Part shown: one piece after another, positions 35,448 through 44,011 of the stretch
Position numbering within the stretch: position 1 is the stretch's first letter
Layout: every line of letters begins with the position of its first letter
Assembly: GCF_014201465.1 (NCBI RefSeq)
Contig: NZ_JACHEP010000002.1
Location: forward strand, 248,001-312,000
Length of the DNA stretch: 64,000 nucleotides
Reading direction: 5' to 3'
Source: Anoxybacteroides tepidamans
GTDB lineage: Bacteria > Bacillota > Bacilli > Bacillales > Anoxybacillaceae
Program-made: the position numbers and the translations under genes
The notes under the pieces: model-generated
Database searches by the model: none
The model's input: only the letters and a program-made list of their open reading frames with translations
What the model was told of the DNA's origin: nothing

Positions 35448-36671
35448 ATGAAAACGAAAGCACATACCATTCTTTTAGCTTTATCCGTTACCGTTTTTGC
35501 CTTTTCTCTCATTTTCTATCCACAACAATCGCTCGAAGCGTCGATTCGTGGTTTAAATATGTGGTGGGAAGTCGTTTTTCCTTCGCTATTGCCTTTTTTT
35601 ATCGTTTCCGAATTGTTAATCGGTTTTGGGGTCGTTCATTTGCTTGGCGTGCTGTTAGAACCGCTTATGCGACCGCTTTTTAATGTTCCCGGCGTCGGAG
35701 GTTTCGTTTGGGCGATGGGAATGGCGTCTGGATATCCGTCGGGAGCAAAATTAACGGCCCGCCTATATCAAGAAAAGCAAATTTCGATGATCGAAGCAGA
35801 ACGTCTTTCTTCATTTACAAATTCATCCAATCCTTTATTTATTTTTGGAGCGGTGTCTGTTGGATTTTTTCATAACCCTCGCCTCGGAATGATCTTTGCT
35901 TTATCGCATTACATCGGAAACGTCTTTGTCGGCCTTATCATGCGATTTCACAGAAAAGCGGAAGAACAGCGTACTCAGCCAACAAAACAACATTCCTTTT
36001 CGATTCGCCACGCCTTTCATATATTGCATGAAACGCGGCTAAAAAACAAGCAACCGTTAGGAAAATTGTTAGGAGATGCCGTTCGTTCTTCCGTTCAAAC
36101 GTTATTAATGATCGGTGGGTTTATTATTCTCTTTTCGGTCATTAATAAACTTTTATATATGATTCACATGACCGAACATATCGCTTTGTTGTTTCAATAT
36201 ATGCTTCATCTGTTTCAACTCCCAAAAGAGTTAAGCATTCCATTCATTTCCGGCGTATTTGAAATTACGCTCGGCAGCCAAATGATCAGCCAAGTCGAAC
36301 AGGCGAATCTTTTAGAAAAAGCGATCGTCACAAGCTTTATTTTGTCTTTTGGCGGCTTTTCTGTACAGGCGCAAGTAGCAAGCATCCTTGCGGAAGCTAA
36401 CATTCGGTTTCAACCTTTTTTTGTAGCGCGAATGATTCATGGATGCGTTTCCGCCTTATTTACATACATTTTATGGGAGCCGCTTTACGTCCGTTTCTAC
36501 TCGATTCATGAAACGAAAGGAGCGATTCCTGTTTTTTTAACGGAACACGCCCCTTTATGGTTGTTTCAATATTGGAAATTTTTAACTCAATATGGCCCAC
36601 TCATTACTTTGCTATCGTTATGTATGTACGCACTATTGCTTTTTCTTACACTTAATAAAAAGGCTGACTGA
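35448..36671 (+). CDS. ylbJ: Sporulation integral membrane protein YlbJ
   Basis: A 407-aa polytopic membrane protein with nucleoside-recognition (Gate) domains, about eight to ten helices. Conserved stretches: WWEVVFPSLLPFFIVSELLIG, GMASGYPSGAKLTARLY, LSSFTNSSNPLFIFGAVSVGF and SFGGFSVQAQVASILAEA. B. subtilis YlbJ is sigmaE-controlled and needed for normal spore formation; its substrate is unknown. The ATG at 35448 follows AGGAGG by 10 nt and gives the B. subtilis length; an earlier ATG at 35388 also has an SD-like run and would add 20 residues. Confidence 0.93.
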   Translation: MKTKAHTILLALSVTVFAFSLIFYPQQSLEASIRGLNMWWEVVFPSLLPFFIVSELLIGFGVVHLLGVLLEPLMRPLFNVPGVGGFVWAMGMASGYPSGAKLTARLYQEKQISMIEAERLSSFTNSSNPLFIFGAVSVGFFHNPRLGMIFALSHYIGNVFVGLIMRFHRKAEEQRTQPTKQHSFSIRHAFHILHETRLKNKQPLGKLLGDAVRSSVQTLLMIGGFIILFSVINKLLYMIHMTEHIALLFQYMLHLFQLPKELSIPFISGVFEITLGSQMISQVEQANLLEKAIVTSFILSFGGFSVQAQVASILAEANIRFQPFFVARMIHGCVSALFTYILWEPLYVRFYSIHETKGAIPVFLTEHAPLWLFQYWKFLTQYGPLITLLSLCMYALLLFLTLNKKAD

Positions 36672-36712
36672 AAAAGGTGCGACTCCCTTCTCAAGTCAGC
36701 TTTCTTTCGTTT
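36659..36712 (+). terminator. Terminator after ylbJ
   Basis: GCTGACT and AGTCAGC arms, followed by TTTCTTTCGTTTT on the plus strand. The ylbJ stop codon lies in the left arm. It may also stop convergent coaD transcription. Confidence 0.6.
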
Positions 36713-36718
36713 TCATCA

Positions 36719-37785
<1,067 letters not shown>

Positions 37786-37872
37786 CTTTCACCACATTTT
37801 AAGCGTTTTGCCCTTCTTATCCTATCACAAACTTTTAAATAATACCACTTTGTCATTTTTTTGAAAGAAGAT

Positions 37873-37900
37873 GTATACAAATTGATGCATTGGTCATAAT
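37873..37900 (+). promoter_or_regulatory. Predicted sigmaF/sigmaG promoter of the csfG-like RNA
   Basis: GTATA (37873-37877), 14 nt, GGTCATAAT (37892-37900). It matches the sigmaF form GYATA ... GGNNANNNT; TGTATA with CATAATG at 17 nt also resembles a sigmaG promoter. No coding sequence follows on this strand, but a terminator lies about 170 nt downstream. Confidence 0.7.
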
Positions 37901-37905
37901 GAGTA

Positions 37906-38076
37906 ATGGCAACGTCCGTATGGATGCTGTTGCCAACCACGGAGAAGACTTACGTTCCCCATAAGTTCTTCCTCCGGTTTCTCCTCTCCCTTTTCCTTTG
38001 GCTTATGCGTTCCTTTTCGATGCGCGGGAACAAATAAGCATCAAAGGCCCCTGCAGGAAGCTGCAGGGACTTTTTT
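37906..38076 (+). ncRNA. csfG: CsfG-like sporulation small RNA
   Basis: An RNA gene of about 170 nt, with a sigmaF/G-type promoter and an intrinsic terminator (CCCTGCAG-GAAG-CTGCAGGG-AC-T6, 38049-38076) both on the plus strand, but no credible ORF. Predicted helices: TGGCAAC/GTTGCCA near the 5' end; CGGAG-AAGA-CTTA with TAAG-TCTT-CTCCG; and GCTTAT..GTTCC with GGAAC..ATAAGC before the terminator. Between the last two lies an unpaired pyrimidine run (TTTCTCCTCTCCCTTTTCC) that could pair with Shine-Dalgarno sequences. CsfG of B. subtilis is a forespore sRNA located next to ylbH (rsmD); location, promoter type and C-rich single strand agree. It fills the 289-nt gap between rsmD and the next gene. 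Confidence 0.72.
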
Positions 38077-39469
38077 ATGGAACAGCTTTCACATAAACAT
38101 CGCGGTCAGTCGTCCACACTTGAACAGAAAACCAGCGTTGGATTATATCCGTGCTCATGTACAGCATTCCGTTAATATCACGAATAATGATAGAAGGGGC
38201 ACCAAACCGATCATTTCCTTGCATATAAACAGAAGAATTGACAAAAAAGCGCCAACGATTATCATTATTTTCAATAAACACCGCATCTCCTGACCGCCTT
38301 ACATCATACCTTAAGCGACTCATCACTTCAGTAAACGGTAAAAGAATCTCTCCATTTTGTAAAACGGCTTTCGCTTCTTTCAAAGGCACATCGTTCACAT
38401 ATACATTTCCTTCATTTGTAAAAATAAGCAAAAGAGAACGTCCTTTTTTCATTAAATCAGTAAAATACGTTGTTTCTCCTGTACGAGATGCCGATAAAGC
38501 CTTATCGAGCATCGAAGGCGTTAGCATTTTCCCTCTATACTGTAAAACAAAAGAGAGAAATGCTTTTTTTTCATCTTCCGTCAATTTTTCCTGAAATTGT
38601 TGCCAAACCGCTTTCGCTTGCGGAGTAACAGGCTGTGTTTGTAGCGCAATCGCTGTTAATAAGTCCGCTACCCACTCATTTATTTCACCACTTGGCAAAA
38701 AGTAAGACGCATAATATGTACGCATATATTCCGCTTGAATCGATGAAAGCGATGTAGTTTCAGGAACAACGACTAACGTCGGAGAAAGATGCTGATCGCC
38801 CCACGGTGACAATACGAGCGTAAATGAAGGAACATCCGCCCATTTCGTTGCTTTCATGTTCGCTTTATTTTGCCCGTACACTTCTATAGAACCGTATACG
38901 TTTCTCGACAGTTCTGCTGGTTGAAAATAAAGCGGAAACGAAAGAAGATTTTTTTGCGACCACGAATAGAGAGTAAACGAGTCTTTTTTTATTCTCCCAT
39001 CAAGCGGCGCACCGGCCATCCACATTCCATTTTTCGTTGCATAATCGATGAGCTGGACACGAAATTGCTGCGGTTGCTTTGAAAAAACAACGACAGACCA
39101 GCGTTCCAGCCAAATGGTTTTCAATGATGGCAACGAGATGACATAGCGAAAGGAGATTCGGTTATTCCCGCCTACTTGCACGGACGATTTTCCATTTCGT
39201 TCATACGCAAGCGTTTGTCGTTTGTTTCCAATGATATAGGTCATTTGCTTTGCTCCGCTTGGTATCATCACTTCATACGATCGTTCTGTAAGCCCTTCGA
39301 TCGTTTGTGTAATTTCAAGTTGTTTTCCGACATGGCGAATATCGATCGTATGAACTAATGGTGTAGCGCCATTTCTATTATTAGTCTGCTCGTAATCGCG
39401 CCATTGCATATACATAGCACCACCGCTGATTCCTAAAAAAAGAGCAATCATTAAAATAGCCGTCCTCAT
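38075..39469 (-). CDS. Secreted or anchored protein with C-terminal copper-amine-oxidase-N-like domain, unknown function
   Basis: I do not recognise this 464-aa protein as a named gene. It begins with a signal-anchor helix (TAILMIALFLGISGGAMYM), followed by a beta-rich extracytoplasmic region (about 40-210), a helical middle (SSIQAEYMRTYYASYF to about 340) and a C-terminal ~110 residues (GNVYVNDVPLKEAKAVLQNG, ILLPFTEVMSRLRYDV, MLYMSTDIIQRWF) that look like the stalk domain often labelled copper amine oxidase N-terminal. No catalytic motif is visible. Start at 39469 chosen over 39487; GAGGGA lies 10 nt upstream. It takes the place between rsmD and ylbG and abuts the csfG terminator. Confidence 0.8.
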   Translation of the reverse strand: MRTAILMIALFLGISGGAMYMQWRDYEQTNNRNGATPLVHTIDIRHVGKQLEITQTIEGLTERSYEVMIPSGAKQMTYIIGNKRQTLAYERNGKSSVQVGGNNRISFRYVISLPSLKTIWLERWSVVVFSKQPQQFRVQLIDYATKNGMWMAGAPLDGRIKKDSFTLYSWSQKNLLSFPLYFQPAELSRNVYGSIEVYGQNKANMKATKWADVPSFTLVLSPWGDQHLSPTLVVVPETTSLSSIQAEYMRTYYASYFLPSGEINEWVADLLTAIALQTQPVTPQAKAVWQQFQEKLTEDEKKAFLSFVLQYRGKMLTPSMLDKALSASRTGETTYFTDLMKKGRSLLLIFTNEGNVYVNDVPLKEAKAVLQNGEILLPFTEVMSRLRYDVRRSGDAVFIENNDNRWRFFVNSSVYMQGNDRFGAPSIIIRDINGMLYMSTDIIQRWFSVQVWTTDRDVYVKAVP

Positions 39470-39623
39470 CACGATGCAATCCCTCATTCAAATTCGTTTC
39501 TTACCAATAAAGATACCAAAAAAACTACACTGTTTGTACAAAAATGTCGAAATTTGTTTATCTTTTTCAAAAACAATGATAAAGTAGTGAGTTGGAGAGA
39601 ATAGGAAAAGGGGAGAATCGCAC

Positions 39624-40013
39624 ATGATTCAACGATTTATTGAACTTGGGGAAGGATATTCCGATATTTATGAACTGATTGAATTGGCAAAAGCAAACCG
39701 CCATCGTTTATCTGGGCTTTTTGCTCTCCATACGATTAAAAATGGACAAGCGGTAACTTCTTGTGTCGTTGTTCTGCATCCGACTGATCCGGGAGAATTT
39801 CAGCCTTTATATATTTGTCGAGAAGGCATTCCGAATCCATCTGTTAAACCAAACAAACGATATGAACTATTTGCCGAATTGGCAAAAGAACTCGGCCATG
39901 AAATTATACATTTAGAAGTAAAACCGTCGACATTTTTTGCTGAAGTTGAGTTATATTATCAACATTTAATCGGCATTATGCGCATGAACCGTTTTATTCC
40001 ACCTCTTCAATAA
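39624..40013 (+). CDS. Conserved Bacillaceae protein of unknown function (DUF7147-like)
   Basis: A 129-aa soluble protein, starting IQRFIELGEGYSDIYELIELA and ending with aromatic, charged residues (EVELYYQHLIGIMRMNRFIPPLQ). It fits a small Bacillaceae family, which I recall as DUF7147, sometimes mislabelled methylthioribose kinase. No catalytic motif is visible. The ATG follows GGGGAG by about 9 nt. It is monocistronic, on the opposite strand from its neighbours, and ends at a two-way terminator shared with ylbG. Confidence 0.8.
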   Translation: MIQRFIELGEGYSDIYELIELAKANRHRLSGLFALHTIKNGQAVTSCVVVLHPTDPGEFQPLYICREGIPNPSVKPNKRYELFAELAKELGHEIIHLEVKPSTFFAEVELYYQHLIGIMRMNRFIPPLQ

Positions 40014-40048
40014 CGAAAAGTGGGGGAGGATGTTCGTTCACAGCTAGG

Positions 40049-40091
40049 CAATAAAAAAAAGGCTGGCTTTTCTCGGAAAGTCAGCCTTTTT
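40049..40091. terminator. Bidirectional terminator between convergent genes
   Basis: AAGGCTGGCTTTT and AAAGTCAGCCTT around a short loop, with an A run before and T run after, so it can act on both strands. It ends the 39624-40013 gene and ylbG, whose stop lies in the right arm. Confidence 0.85.
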
Positions 40092-40365
40092 CAATCGAAT
40101 AACCTAAATACTTTTGTTCTTTTTCTTTATCGCCTTTCGATTCAAATTCCATTTTTAAAAACGGGCGATACGAAGGCTCGACCTTTTTCACAAATGGCAA
40201 TGAAGCGATCTTTTTCATAAGGAGATCAATATCTTCCATATTGCAATATAGCACGACATATTTAAGACGTTTAGAAATGTAATGAATATTACCAAATTTC
40301 CGCAAATGTTTGCTATGTTTTAATGAATATAACCAAACAATCATTGCTTGACGCTTTGGAAACAT
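40081..40365 (-). CDS. ylbG: DUF2129 protein YlbG
   Basis: A 94-aa protein of the DUF2129/YlbG family: [39 protein letters not shown] and [21 protein letters not shown] are the conserved blocks. The fold is ferredoxin-like in appearance; function unknown. The ATG at 40365 follows AAAGGGG by about 9 nt and matches family length (about 90 aa). It lies 24 nt downstream of ricF, same strand, as in B. subtilis. In B. subtilis its other neighbour is ylbH; here two extra genes and the csfG-like RNA lie in between. Confidence 0.91.
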   Translation of the reverse strand: MFPKRQAMIVWLYSLKHSKHLRKFGNIHYISKRLKYVVLYCNMEDIDLLMKKIASLPFVKKVEPSYRPFLKMEFESKGDKEKEQKYLGYSIEKG

Positions 40366-40388
40366 AACTTCATTCCCCTTTTGACAAT

Positions 40389-40838
40389 TTACGACCGACA
40401 GCCGCAGCTTCCTCCTGTACCACACCCGCCTGAACAACTAGATAGCGAGGTAAAGTACGGATTCCCTGTTGGCACTTTGACTTGCTCCGATACAGCCTTT
40501 CCAATCAGTACGCTAATTTCATCCAGCAAATCTTGCAATTCTTTTTCTGCTTTTTTAAAAGCAGAAATGGTTTCGTGAAAATCAAGCTTTCGTTTAACCT
40601 CACGTATTTCTTTCATAATTGTATGATAATCTGGATGATATTTACCAAAACGCTGTACTTCTTCATAGCGTTCTTTTGCCTTTGTAAAATGCGCAATCAG
40701 TTCTTGGGCGGAGCGATCATTTTTCAATCGTTGCAAACAACGTCGATAATGCTCCGCTACTTCTGACTGGACAACCATCTTTCCTAACGATTCGGCTTTA
40801 TTTAAAATCTCGAGCCGCTCGAACGTCGCAACGATCAC
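40389..40838 (-). CDS. ricF: Regulator RicF (YlbF), subunit of the Ric/Y-complex
   Basis: Partner of RicA (YmcA) and RicT (YaaT). The complex carries iron-sulphur clusters, modulates RNase Y mRNA processing and promotes sporulation, competence and biofilm. The 149-aa protein is helical with the family signature RFGKYHPDY and PTGNPYF. A cysteine-rich tail ([13 protein letters not shown]) provides cluster ligands. The GTG at 40838 follows GGAGGTG with 6 nt spacing and yields exactly the B. subtilis length; the ATGs further up in frame have no SD. Confidence 0.94.
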   Translation of the reverse strand: MIVATFERLEILNKAESLGKMVVQSEVAEHYRRCLQRLKNDRSAQELIAHFTKAKERYEEVQRFGKYHPDYHTIMKEIREVKRKLDFHETISAFKKAEKELQDLLDEISVLIGKAVSEQVKVPTGNPYFTSLSSCSGGCGTGGSCGCRS

Positions 40839-40901
40839 GGTATGCACCTCCACTACCATCATATCATGAGAAAGACATAGAAGAAAAGCGATGACTATAT
40901 C

Positions 40902-40930
40902 AAAAAAAGTCTGACCCGCTCGTCAGACTT
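40902..40930 (-). terminator. Intrinsic terminator downstream of the 40935-41327 gene
   Basis: AAAGTCTGAC and GTCAGACTTT with a 6-nt loop, followed by TTTTTTTG on the minus strand. It separates the small secreted-protein gene from ricF. Confidence 0.9.
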
Positions 40931-40934
40931 TCGA

Positions 40935-41327
40935 TTAAGGAATATTGACCTCAAACTCATGTGATACTCCGTATTTCGTCGAATCGTTATGAACGAGTTC
41001 AAGGCGGACCGTATGCTTCCCTGCTGGTAATCCTTTTACAACAAAGGCAGCAGTAAACACTTCGTTTACTTTTTGGCCATTCAAATAAACATCGATATGG
41101 CCTTCCCCGTCTTTTTTATGGCGCGCACCTTTTTTAAAAGAAAAGTTATTGACGATACACTCAACAAACACCTCTTTTCCGCGCACTTCATGTTTGACGT
41201 GCATCGTTTGGACGATGTGCGCAGAAGCGATCGGAACTGCTTTATGCATCGTTTCAGCCTCTTTGTGGTTTTCCCACGCCGCCAACAACAATAATGAAAA
41301 GACACTAGCTATCATTTTTGTTCGCAA
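40935..41327 (-). CDS. Small secreted protein, unknown function
   Basis: About 130 aa with an N-terminal signal sequence (MIASVFSLLLLAAW) lacking a lipobox cysteine. The mature part is beta-rich and basic (NNFSFKKGARHKKDGEGHIDVYLNG, GLPAGKHTVRLELVHND), like immunoglobulin-type domains of extracellular binding proteins. I do not recognise the family; the G.H.V.LELVH.D strand resembles FixH/YtkA-like domains, but this is weak. Start uncertain: AGGAG favours a TTG at 41327 (8 nt); ATG at 41333 and GTG at 41336 are too close to it. Not at this place in B. subtilis. Confidence 0.72.
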   Translation of the reverse strand: MRTKMIASVFSLLLLAAWENHKEAETMHKAVPIASAHIVQTMHVKHEVRGKEVFVECIVNNFSFKKGARHKKDGEGHIDVYLNGQKVNEVFTAAFVVKGLPAGKHTVRLELVHNDSTKYGVSHEFEVNIP

Positions 41328-41371
41328 AGACATCACTCCTTTACGAAGTAGTCTTTGCTTTTTTGGAAAAA

Positions 41372-41605
41372 TTAATCCCGCATCGCTTTAAACATATGCA
41401 GCATGAGAGAGGCCATTTCTAACGAATTAGCAATTTTTTCTACTTTATGCGGAATCGTTTGCTCGTAATATTGAAGCGCAGCTAACTCAAATGATTGTAG
41501 CTTGTTCGGATCGCGAGCAAGCGTCCGATACCAGCGCGGCTGTTCACGAATAAATTTTTGTAACCATTTCTTCGATTCGATATATTGCACAACTTCTTTT
41601 CTCAT
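41372..41605 (-). CDS. ylbE: YlbE-like family protein
   Basis: A 77-aa helical protein with the YlbE hallmark QPRWYRTLARDPNKLQSFELAALQYY followed by TIPHKVEKIANSLEMASLM. Function unknown. The ATG at 41605 follows AGAGGG by 8 nt. It lies 12 nt downstream of ylbD, as in B. subtilis, so the two are probably co-transcribed. Confidence 0.88.
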   Translation of the reverse strand: MRKEVVQYIESKKWLQKFIREQPRWYRTLARDPNKLQSFELAALQYYEQTIPHKVEKIANSLEMASLMLHMFKAMRD

Positions 41606-41617
41606 CAATAAGGCCCT

Positions 41618-41995
41618 CTAATCTTTCCGAAATGAAAACGGATGATGCTCTGGCGGAACAGCAGATGATTGTTTCATTCCTTGAAGCTGTCCGATGACGC
41701 TTTGAATCGCCGAAATAGCCTCTTGGACGGCCGCGATATGTTTCTGCATCTCATTCGGATCCATCTTTTTTAATGTGGATAAAATTTTGTTTATAAAAGA
41801 ATGGCTATCGATTGCTTGTTTTTCTTGCTCTTCCCTATAGTCATTCCATATTTCATCTTCTTCACCGAATAAATACCAATCTTCATAAAACTGTTTCCAC
41901 GTTTTTTTTCCTTCGCGCACATCTTGAATAATTTTTGGATGTTTTTTTACAAATTTCTTAAACTGTTCGACGGAAGGATGTAGATGTTTTTCCAT
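41618..41995 (-). CDS. ylbD: Putative spore coat protein YlbD
   Basis: A 125-aa YlbD-family protein: HPSVEQFKKFVKKHPKIIQDVREGKKTWKQFYEDWYLFGEEDE-type N terminus is diagnostic, followed by a helical region (MQKHIAAVQEAISAIQSVIGQL) and a polar tail. B. subtilis YlbD is listed as a putative coat protein under mother-cell control. The only ATG is directly preceded by GAGGAGG, which is unusually close; the GGGGG run 9 nt upstream may serve instead. Confidence 0.87.
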   Translation of the reverse strand: MEKHLHPSVEQFKKFVKKHPKIIQDVREGKKTWKQFYEDWYLFGEEDEIWNDYREEQEKQAIDSHSFINKILSTLKKMDPNEMQKHIAAVQEAISAIQSVIGQLQGMKQSSAVPPEHHPFSFRKD

Positions 41996-42099
41996 CCTCC
42001 TCTACCCCCTCTTTGTTCTTCTACCATATACTATCGAACAAACGGATGTGGCGTGCGCCCATTTTTTGATACAATAATGAGGAAGAGGAGGAATAAACG

Positions 42100-42513
42100 T
42101 TGGTAACTGCGATTGCAATCCCACTGTTATTTCTTTATTTTTATTACTTGACGCGCAAAGAACGAAAAAAATTTTATAACAAATGGCTTCAGATCGGAAA
42201 AGTTGCTGAAGAATCGTTCGTCAAAGGAACGATCGTCGGTATCCGCGAAAAAACAGAACGGTATTATTACCATTATTCCATTTACATCATCGATTTATTG
42301 TTACAGCATGAAAACGAAAAAATCGCCGCGCGCATTCAATTTCCGATGACGGACTCGCTGCAAAAACCATCATTTCAAATCGGTGAAACGATTATTTGCT
42401 ACGGTCAATGGAAAAATCAGCTTTTTTTGTTCGCTACTTATCAGACAACTTCCACGGTTTCAAAAAATCTTGTGTATAATATTGACCGGCGACACCGACG
42501 CCAAGGTGAGTAA
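42100..42513 (+). CDS. Small membrane-anchored protein, unknown function
   Basis: A 137-aa protein with an N-terminal membrane helix (TAIAIPLLFLYFYYL), a basic patch (TRKERKKFYNKW) and a cytoplasmic or surface beta-rich part (FVKGTIVGIREKTERYYYHYSIYIIDLLL, IGETIICYGQWKNQLFLFA). I do not recognise it. The TTG start at 42100 has GGAGG 8 nt upstream, which supports a real gene. Its last 80 nt overlap the end of convergent ylbC; the region after FATYQ may therefore be constrained by ylbC rather than by its own function. Confidence 0.65.
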   Translation: MVTAIAIPLLFLYFYYLTRKERKKFYNKWLQIGKVAEESFVKGTIVGIREKTERYYYHYSIYIIDLLLQHENEKIAARIQFPMTDSLQKPSFQIGETIICYGQWKNQLFLFATYQTTSTVSKNLVYNIDRRHRRQGE

Positions 42514-43462
42514 ATTGCGGATTTAACAACGTGTCGCGATGTCTTTTGCTGTTTAACCATCCTTCTACAGCAGCAATTCCGTCGATATATTGTGCCGCAA
42601 TATTTTCACCCGCTACTTGAAATGGAATGCGTGCGGATAACAATCGGTCTTTTAAATCACCACGAGTAGGAGATTGGTGAGAAAAATATCGATTGTCTTT
42701 CATATCTTTACTATGCTCATAAGCGACTTGAGCTGCTTTTTCATGCCAATCTAACGGCGGAACGTTATAGCGCTTTCGAATGACGTTCGTAATCTCAAAA
42801 ATTTGCTTCGCATTCGCCATTTCGACTCGCTTTTGTTGCTGCAAAGATAAAGGGGCGGCTGACGGCAACGTACCGCGATACACTAATTCGTAAGGACGTA
42901 ACTTTACGAGCGTTTCTCCATCCATAACTCGAATACCTGAAATTTTTCCAGTGAAATGATCGATATAAAGTTGTACATACACACCATTCATCTTCACGAT
43001 CGGCTGAACGGTCATATCTTGCTCTGACAATTCAAAACGATAAGTGCCCGTGCGTAACGATACTTCGACCGTAGAAGAAAGGGGGATAAGGTTAAACAGT
43101 TCTTGAACAGGTTGACCAATTCGAAATGGCGTAACATCAATTTGTTCCCCGCCTATAAAAGCAGTAACAACTCGACCGTTCATCATTCCAAGTTGTAAAT
43201 ACGTACTCGTTTGCTCATTGTAAATCCACCATTTGTAATCATAAGCAGAGTCATCGATACGTATTGGTTGCCCGAACTGCTTTTTGACTTCTTCCTCCGT
43301 TTTTCCAATCAAAGACACAACCCCAGCTTTTGCGGTTTGTTCTTTTTCAATGCGGTCACGCTCTTTTTGTGGTTGTGTAGGACTTAACGGGGGTGTATTA
43401 TGGTTAGGAGAAAAATATAAAAAACTAATCAATAAGAGAAAAAACAAAAAAAACCATTTCAC
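42434..43462 (-). CDS. ylbC: Secreted CAP-domain protein YlbC
   Basis: A 342-aa protein: signal or anchor helix (WFFLFFLLLISFLYF), proline-rich linker, a CAP-associated domain (IGKTEEEVKKQFGQPIRID to about residue 190), and a C-terminal CAP/SCP domain with HEKAAQVAYEHSKDMKDNRYFSHQSP and NIAAQYIDGIAAVEGWLNSKRHRDTLLNPQFTHLGVG. The paired His residues (YEHSKDM and SHQSP) are in place. Functions of bacterial CAP proteins are mostly unknown. Homologous C-terminal domain to the gene at 44012-44635. Its end overlaps the plus-strand gene at 42100-42513. Confidence 0.9.
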   Translation of the reverse strand: MKWFFLFFLLLISFLYFSPNHNTPPLSPTQPQKERDRIEKEQTAKAGVVSLIGKTEEEVKKQFGQPIRIDDSAYDYKWWIYNEQTSTYLQLGMMNGRVVTAFIGGEQIDVTPFRIGQPVQELFNLIPLSSTVEVSLRTGTYRFELSEQDMTVQPIVKMNGVYVQLYIDHFTGKISGIRVMDGETLVKLRPYELVYRGTLPSAAPLSLQQQKRVEMANAKQIFEITNVIRKRYNVPPLDWHEKAAQVAYEHSKDMKDNRYFSHQSPTRGDLKDRLLSARIPFQVAGENIAAQYIDGIAAVEGWLNSKRHRDTLLNPQFTHLGVGVAGQYYTQDFLKPWKLSDK

Positions 43463-43518
43463 TAGGCAACCCCACTTTCACAAAATCTCTTACTGTCATT
43501 ATATCGTGTTTTCTTTGT

Positions 43519-43560
43519 AAAAAAAAACGAAATCCCTTACGAAAAGGGATTTCGTTTTTT
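43519..43560 (-). terminator. Terminator after ylbB
   Basis: AAAACGAAATCCCTT and AAGGGATTTCGTTTT, 4-nt loop, with nine T following on the minus strand; near symmetric, so it may also work on the plus strand. Confidence 0.88.
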
Positions 43561-43984
43561 AGTGAAGGAAATTTTGTTCGGAAATATCGCTTAATGCGCG
43601 GCCAGCACTTTCATCTGAATATCGATGTGTTGCTAAATCGCCGAGTGAAACGATGCCGACAAGCCGGCCGTTTTCAACAACAGGTAAGCGACGAATTTGA
43701 TGTTCCGCCATCTGTTGTGCTGCTTCTTGGACAGATGTATCCGGCGATGTCGTAATAACGTCTTTGCTCATCACTTCCGTTACTTGGCTCGATCCAGGTC
43801 GTTTTTCCGCAATTCCGCGAACGACTAAATCTCGATCGGTAACCATTCCAATGAGCCGACCGTTTTCGACAACTGGGATCGCCCCTACGTTTAAATCGCG
43901 CATTTTTACAGCTGCTTCAAACACGTTATCAAGTGGAGTGCAATAATCGACATTCGCTGTCATAATCTCACGCACAGTCGTCAT
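43559..43984 (-). CDS. ylbB: CBS-domain protein YlbB
   Basis: A 141-aa protein made of two CBS domains, one Bateman module: VREIMTANVDYCTPLDNVFEAAVKM...GRLIGMVTDRDLV and VTEVMSKDVITTSPDTSVQEAAQQM...GRLVGIVSLGDLA. Such modules bind adenine nucleotides and usually regulate a partner, which cannot be told here. The ATG at 43984 follows AAAGGGG by 7-8 nt. It lies 27 nt downstream of the LysM-CAP gene, same strand. Confidence 0.92.
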   Translation of the reverse strand: MTTVREIMTANVDYCTPLDNVFEAAVKMRDLNVGAIPVVENGRLIGMVTDRDLVVRGIAEKRPGSSQVTEVMSKDVITTSPDTSVQEAAQQMAEHQIRRLPVVENGRLVGIVSLGDLATHRYSDESAGRALSDISEQNFLH

Positions 43985-44011
43985 GTTTCTTCCCCTTTCA
44001 ATTTTCAATCT

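Noticed and set aside
37861-37909. The gap before rsmD as a sigmaA promoter region for rsmD-coaD
   Set aside because: Only poor -35 and -10 candidates were found, so none is listed.
37909-38045. An open minus-strand frame through the csfG-like region, with a 22-codon ORF after GGAGG
   Set aside because: The promoter, terminator and hairpins all point to a plus-strand RNA, and the SD-like GGAGG is the complement of its pyrimidine-rich stretch. Kept only as an alternative.
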